Assembly (NCBI GenBank): GCA_037179335.1
Contig: JAKZHN010000010.1
Coordinates: 193,870 to 257,869 of the forward strand
Length of the DNA stretch: 64,000 bases
Direction of reading: 5' to 3'
DNA from: Cyclaneusma minus
Taxonomy: Eukaryota > Ascomycota > Leotiomycetes > Marthamycetales > Marthamycetaceae
Made by a program: the position numbers and the translations under genes. The notes under the pieces were generated by a model. That model was not told the DNA's origin and did no database searches. It worked only from the letters and a program-made list of their open reading frames with translations. Positions 58,801 to 64,000 of the stretch are shown piece after piece; positions within the stretch are counted from its first letter, which is position 1, and each line of letters begins with the position of its first letter.

Positions 58801-59600
58801 CTGGCGAGTGCCCACCTTTTGTAAGCCCCGTTGAAAGTGGACTCGCTCGTGTTTTTGGGCCTTTTTCTTCCCCCTTTTTTCTATTTGTTTCACGGGCAAC
58901 TCCTGTTGCCAGATCTGCGTTACATGTACCATCAAGCGCTTGCAAGGACGGGCAGCAAGCCGAGGAGGAGAGCGAGACTGGACTGGTTAGCTGGGCGCTG
59001 GTGGGCTTGGTGGTAGAGGCCGTATACCCCACATCACGGGACTATCGATGTGCTCTGGGTGTTGGGAGGTGCCGGAAGAGGCGTCCTTAAGATGGCCTAT
59101 GTTCGACACTGGACTGCCCGCCGGGCATTCTAGTCAGCGACTGCTGTACTGAATCGCCGCCAGCCACCACGGCCGGGCGCAGGCAGTTCGGAGTCCCGGC
59201 GGCCCAGGATTGATGGGTTTGATATTTCTGCTCGTGGTGAGTGGCCGAGGCAGGTCAGCAGTGGGGCCTGGTGTTTGGGTAGTCTGAGTGGCCAGTGTGG
59301 TGCCAGGCCGGCGACTGCTACTTGCAGGGATGCACTGGGTCGTGTGTGCTGCAGCAGCCCCCCGGCTCCGTCCAGTAGTTGGCCGTCTTGCATCGACTCA
59401 CCGACTTTTGGCCTGCCATCTGCGCGCTATCCGACGCCAGATGCTCCATCTTCTCCACTACTACACCGTCCTGCTCCTCCCGGTTATTGCCTGCCCTCCC
59501 GCCATGTCTTCGTCTTCTAATACCTAAAGAGCGGTGTCGCCATCCCCATTCCTTACAATCCTATTGATAATCCCGTCGGTCACGACACCCGATCGCGACC
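55893..59600. other. divergent intergenic region, 3.7 kb
   Basis: The longest gene-free stretch, between farnesyltransferase (-) and the Zn2Cys6 gene (+). ORFs show no domain. Four TACATGTA palindromes lie at 58022, 58193, 58621 and 58921, all in the 1.6 kb before the regulator, along with a uORF at 59504-59527. Large upstream regions are usual for developmental regulators. Confidence 0.45.
59504..59527 (+). promoter_or_regulatory. upstream ORF of the Zn2Cys6 gene (7 codons)
   Basis: ATG in a strong context (CGCCATGTC) followed by six codons (Ser-rich) and TAA, ending 73 bp before the main ATG at 59601. It would lie in the 5' leader and could lower translation of the regulator, if the transcript starts upstream of it. 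Confidence 0.45.
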
Positions 59601-62029
59601 ATGTCCTCGAACCTCGACTTTCCCACTGACGCTCTGCTCGACCTGCCCTTCGACCCCAGAGAGCAAGCCAGGGCATACACGACCACTCAGCACGCCTACG
59701 CAAACAGCATGGCTGGCACAAGGCAAACGAGCTGGCATTCCGCCATGGAGATGCCTTTGACCGGCGGTGGAGACCAACGCGCGACGAGTCCGAATCATCA
59801 AGGGGTTCACCACCACCAGCATCAGCATCAGCAATTCCATCCGCAGCACGCCAATCACTCACCGACCCTACTGGATACCGACTGGCCGCTCCCGCAACAA
59901 GCCACTCAGCAACTCCAGCAGTATACCATCCCAGATGCTTCCATGATGGGCTCGCAATTCCAGAACTACACGAACACCTTCCACACATCGCCCATCGATT
60001 ACCACATGCCGCCGAACATGCCGACGACTCAGCCTGGTATGGGACAGGGACTTCAGATGGAGGCGCCTTACAGTGCAATGCCACCGGCAACCGACGGCCA
60101 GATCACGCAGTGGGGTATGGGCATGGGTATGGCAAACTGGCAGGATTTCGAGGCCGCCATGATGTATAGCAATACAAGTAATGATGGACTCCCTGCTCCA
60201 GGAGGGCGACAAAGTCTCGGCAGTCTCTCTCCAACCGGTACTTACATGGAGGTGATCTCTCTACCTTCGTCGAGCAGCGACAATGGATGGGCGACCGTTG
60301 ACACGTATCAAAACTTTGAAACATACCAACAGGCGCACAACGCCGCCATATTTAACCCCGGCCAGACTCTTCACCTCAGATCTCACTCCGACTCATCGCA
60401 GTCAGATAGCGTTGGTCTCGAGGCATTTGGAAGCTACGAGGAGATCTCATACCCGCCTTACTCACCATACTCGCCGGGGTCAGATGGATTCATGGACCCT
60501 GTCGGCCACCGCAACTGTTACCATGAGTCGCATCCTCACTCTCACGAAATCGTCAGCCCAGCCGCCGCCGTCGGTCCAGTTCCCATCATGACCGCTGTAT
60601 CCTCCCGCACAAGTCCCTCGTCAACATCCTCGCCTCCAAGACGACCTGCGGCGCCAAAGAAGAGCCCTACCAACAAAGCATCCAAACCAGCCATCCGCCG
60701 CAATTCAAATGGCAAGAAAGAAGGTGAGAAGCGAGTTGGTCGACGCCGTGGTCCCTTGTTACCAGAGCAACGCAAGCAAGCGAGCGAAATCAGGAAGCTC
60801 AGAGCTTGTCTTCGATGCAAATTCCTGAAGAAGACCTGCGATAAGGGCGAGCCTTGCGCCGGTTGCCAGCCATCACATGCGAGACTTTGGCAAGTGCCAT
60901 GTACCCGCATTGACATCAAGGATATCGCCTACTTCTTGAAGGACTGGAAAGCGGACTACGACCGACACGTCGGCCTTGGAGTTACCGTGTACAACATCAA
61001 GGGTTTTGCACAGAAGGAAGAGCTCATGTGGATCACGCATGGTTACGGATATGCCATTCCTATCCAGGCTCGCGAGGTCTACGTTACTGACGATACCTGT
61101 TTCAATGTCACGTGGGTGGAGAGCAATGACGAGCTTCTTGAGTTGGACGTGAGAACGGAGAAGATGTCTGCTGGATCGGAAGGAATTCCCAGGAAAGCCC
61201 TGGATGAGTATCTGGATAAACATCTTGACGGAGGTTTCGAAGAATGGGTCGATAACCATTTCGACACGTGTCCCTTTGTTAGTGATATCTTGAAGACCGC
61301 CTACCGATATTGGCAGAAAGAGAAGGTCCCCGTCATTCGAAAGGCCTTGAAACTGGTTCTTGCGTACAACTTGACCACTCATATTACGATGGTCGAGTCC
61401 AATGGTGACGAGTCGGAAATGGACGGCAGGGTTGACGACGAAGACTCGAGATTCCACGGCAAGATCATTGCACCAGTCATGATCAACTTCCAAATCAAGT
61501 GCGCAATGGCCGACATGTGGCGTCAACTGCAGAAGGATGTCTTGGAGGAGCTCTCGTCTTTGTACTCCAGTGTCTACAGTGGCGACCGCTTGAAGAACTG
61601 GCCGACTATCTTCATGATCGCTTCCATCCTGTTGGCGGTTTGGGAGGAGATGCAATTTGATTGCCACTACCGCGTAGCCGATCCCGCCATGATCACCAAG
61701 TTCTGCACGGACATGGAGACGACTCCAGTGGGTGTCATCGTCGGCCTCTTCCACGCCATCTCTCAGAAGCTTCCCGCTTTCACCGAATGGGAGACCAGGA
61801 GGCACGGTCAACTTCTCAACAACAACCCCGCTGTCTGCGACGCCATGACTGAGATGAGGGGACACATCATCCATCATGGTAAGTTCTTCATGCAACTATG
61901 GACGAAACGTCAACTAACATTCCATCAGAGGACTATCTCCGCACGCGCAGCGAGGCCAAGTTCGACCGAAACGACTTCGACTCTCTGTCGAACAAATTCC
62001 TTTCCAAGCTCGTCATCCGCGCCAACTGA
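59601..62029 (+). CDS. Zn(II)2Cys6-type transcription factor, atypical last spacing
   Basis: A 792-residue nuclear regulator from exons 59601-61878 and 61929-62029. Residues 1-370 are Gln/His/Pro/Ser/Thr-rich, including a HHQHQHQQFHPQH run, and suit an activation region. A basic stretch (KKEGEKRVGRRRG) precedes the cysteine cluster Cys403-x2-Cys406-x6-Cys413-x5-Cys419-x2-Cys422-x11-Cys434. Five spacings are those of a binuclear zinc cluster; the last is longer than the usual 6-8. The remaining 350 residues are helical and mixed, without a recognisable MHR-type motif. The intron near the 3' end joins HIIHH to EDYLRTRSEAKFDRNDF and a clean stop. Target genes are unknown. Confidence 0.85.
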
Positions 62030-63442
62030 TCAATGACCGAGTCTTCCCGTCTCGCCGTACTTTCGGCACCGAATCATACTTATTCGCTCATGACATCGAC
62101 GCACATCTTACGCCGCTCCCGACGTTCCCCATTCGCTTGAGACCATCGAGCCTCCTCCACTTCACTTCACCACCTTCGTCACCGTATCATGACTTCTCAC
62201 GACGCTCAGCGTGTGTATGATCAAAACGCCTACACCTATATCACGATATCACGGAATCACGCTTATTATGGATCAATTTTCCCTTCCTCTCATTTGTCAT
62301 CATGCTGCCTTGGAGGCTCGGCGGCCTGGCGGCCATGGTCTCTGCACCATGCCTCACCAAGCCGCCGCAGCCTTCTCGCGCTCCGGTATCTGCATTGCGA
62401 CGGCGTTGCGAGCGATTTGTCTTACCTCTATATTCGCCTCGGAATTATGAGATAGTATGTGAAATGGAAATCTCGTCATCTTGGGTCTACTCGGTTGGTT
62501 TGCCTAGACAGGAATGTTTGTTTTGGTTGCGTCCACATGTGATGGGATTTTTCCAATGGGAGGAGTGATGAAGCGGAAAAAACTGCCGTTCTTTTCTCTC
62601 GCAAGAAACGGGGTTGCAAAACAAATTTATGTGTGCTCTTGAATACTACTACCGCAGGTGGCAAAGGCGAGTACCTGATGGGATTTTTATAATACCCTGG
62701 TTTAGCATGGGCCTGGGATCGTGGCTCAGGTCGGTCTTCTCTGTTGATGCGGAGCATGTTGCAGACAGACTCTAAAATAGGATTCAATTCGATCTCTATA
62801 ATCCATCATTCTCCATTGACATGGCGTGGTGTGACTTGTGTTCGTACACAGTTGTTGCTGGCGCGGCAAGGCTTATCTTTGCAAGTTCTGACGATCGAGT
62901 ATCGTTCTTTGCCGGTAGCCAGTCACTGGCGGCACCAAGTTGTAGATAGTCACCTGCTGGATGGCGAAACCCTCGTGAGTAATCTGGGTTCTCTAAGCAA
63001 CTTCACAAATCACAAGGTCAGCCATTACTATTAGGAAGTTGCTCTGTGCATTTCGAACCGCGGTGACGGTCTGCTAGTGCTGTGCGGTCAGAAAGATCAA
63101 GCTGCTTACATGCAGCAGGTTTCGATTTAGAAGCGGCATTGGGCCAGCAAAATGTCACTTCTCTAGCCACACGTCATCAAAGGATCGTGGTGTGTGGAAT
63201 CTTCTGTTTGCCATTGTGATCGCAGAGGCTGCAAAGCTACTGACCTACATAACTGGGGATCTTTGAACCGCCATTTCCTACCCGCCACCCTCTCTTAGGG
63301 TAGACCAGGCCGTCCTGGTGGACCTTCAATCAAGAGATAAAAGGCAAACCGGTTTTCTGCCTCGGATAGCTGTTCGGATTCGTCCCCATGAAAATCAACG
63401 CATATGTTACAGATGAATTGCAAGATGGATACCTGCTAGCCT
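62030..63442. other. convergent 3' spacer, 1.4 kb
   Basis: Between the regulator (+) and the right-edge gene (-). No gene is seen. Confidence 0.4.
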
Positions 63443-64000
63443 TTACGGCGAGCTCGAGATCGTGATCACCCCTCCTCCAGTCTTGCCGAAACCGCTTGGT
63501 CTAGGCCTAGGGTTTGGGGGAGAAATGCTCAACGTGGGGGTCTCAAGGTCAGGTGATCCTTCGATCTTGATCTTGCGGGGAGAAGCAGATCCGGATTTCG
63601 CTGTGTCGATTCTGGTCTTGTCGGGAGAAGCAGATTCAGGATTCGGAGTTCTGGTATTGCGGAGAGAAGCAGATCCTGGATTTGGAGTACTGGCTCTAGT
63701 CTCGCCGTCAGCGAACACAGCTACGGGGTTAGATGGATTGAGTTTTCCACCTACTTCTCAGTCTTTGTAATGTGAAACTTGATTCCAAGCTCCGCATCGT
63801 ACCAGGACCTCGTGTTTCCTTCGATCTCCAGGTTTTGCAACGCGCACGTGGCGACATCCGCAATCACTTCGGCTAGCAGTGTCTTTTGCTCGTCCATGAA
63901 TCCTAGTTGGGCGTAGCTGCGGCTTGCAGCAAATCGGAGCAAATAGTTTCGAATAGAACAGCCGTTGCAATCCTTGTAGGTGAAGTAACGCAGTAATTCC
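63443..64000 (-). CDS. uncharacterised protein, C-terminal part only (5' end beyond window)
   Basis: Minus strand. Exon 64000-63755 is open from the window edge (ELLRYFTYKDCNGCSIRNYLLRFA... to FHITKTEK). An intron 63754-63696 (59 nt, GTAGGT donor, CTGAC 13 nt before the acceptor) joins in frame to 63695-63443. Without that splice the protein stops at 63751. The first part looks like a folded helical domain with LLAEVIADVATCALQNLE and RSWYDAELGIKFH; I do not recognise it. The second exon is a Ser/Pro/Lys-rich tail built from degenerate units (TPNPGSAS, TPNPESAS, AKSGSAS) ending GGGVITISSSP. A transcript would decide whether the tail is used. Confidence 0.6.
63568..63695 (-). repeat. degenerate tandem repeat coding for a Ser/Pro/Lys-rich tail
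   Basis: On the plus strand the unit GGAGAAGCAGATCC.GGATTT (with small changes) appears at about 63579, 63627 and 63663. It corresponds to the repeated [NS][PG][EG]SAS peptide units on the minus strand. Spacing changes from about 48 to 36 bp, both multiples of three, so the frame is kept. Confidence 0.65.

Noticed and set aside
60873..61895. 340-codon minus-strand frame
   Set aside because: It is the complement of the Zn2Cys6 coding exon, whose frame is supported by the cysteine cluster and splice site.

Overview
The window is nuclear DNA of a filamentous ascomycete (Pezizomycotina). Genes are monocistronic and lie on both strands. They carry short GT-AG introns, mostly 50-75 nt, with CTAAC/CTGAC branch sites. 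Products typical of the group are present: a fungal rhodopsin-domain membrane protein, a DUF1996 secreted protein, an ascorbate-oxidase-like multicopper oxidase and a Zn2Cys6 regulator. I cannot fix the class or genus from sequence alone. No rRNA, convincing tRNA, CRISPR array or biosynthetic core enzyme is visible. All gene models were made by reading splice sites and protein motifs by eye; no database search was run.

Left third (1-19 kb): 3' truncated flavin monooxygenase (-), seven-helix rhodopsin-domain protein (+), S10 serine carboxypeptidase (+), D-2-hydroxyacid dehydrogenase (+), small secreted Cys/Trp-rich protein (+), NCS1 permease (-) and DUF1996 protein (-). The spacers hold an 88-bp foldback, a degenerate 17-bp minisatellite and a TA-flanked 274-bp MITE.

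Middle (21-34 kb): OXA1 (-), TOM13/Mim1 (-), a multicopper oxidase (+), a five-domain cysteine-rich secreted precursor (+) and COX10 (-). The precursor is the most interesting locus. It has a signal peptide, then five copies of a six-cysteine module whose spacing fits the CSalphabeta defensin fold, each later copy starting right after a KR or AR site. It looks like a polyprotein that releases several nearly identical defensin-like peptides.

Right half (34-64 kb): Myb/SANT-like protein (-), MFS sugar transporter (+), large kelch-BTB protein of Mds3/Pmd1/Ral2 type (-), ERG27 3-keto-sterol reductase (-), a helix-turn-helix plus BTB-like protein of unknown role (-), a small conserved-looking Ser/His-rich protein (-), protein farnesyltransferase beta subunit (-), a Zn2Cys6 regulator with a uORF (+) and a 5' truncated protein with a repeat-built tail at the right edge (-).

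Functional threads: OXA1, TOM13 and COX10 all serve mitochondrial membrane protein or cytochrome oxidase assembly and lie within 12 kb. COX10 and farnesyltransferase both use farnesyl diphosphate, and ERG27 acts on the sterol made from it. Secreted products (carboxypeptidase, DUF1996, oxidase, defensin-like precursor, small Cys-rich protein) are concentrated in the left half.
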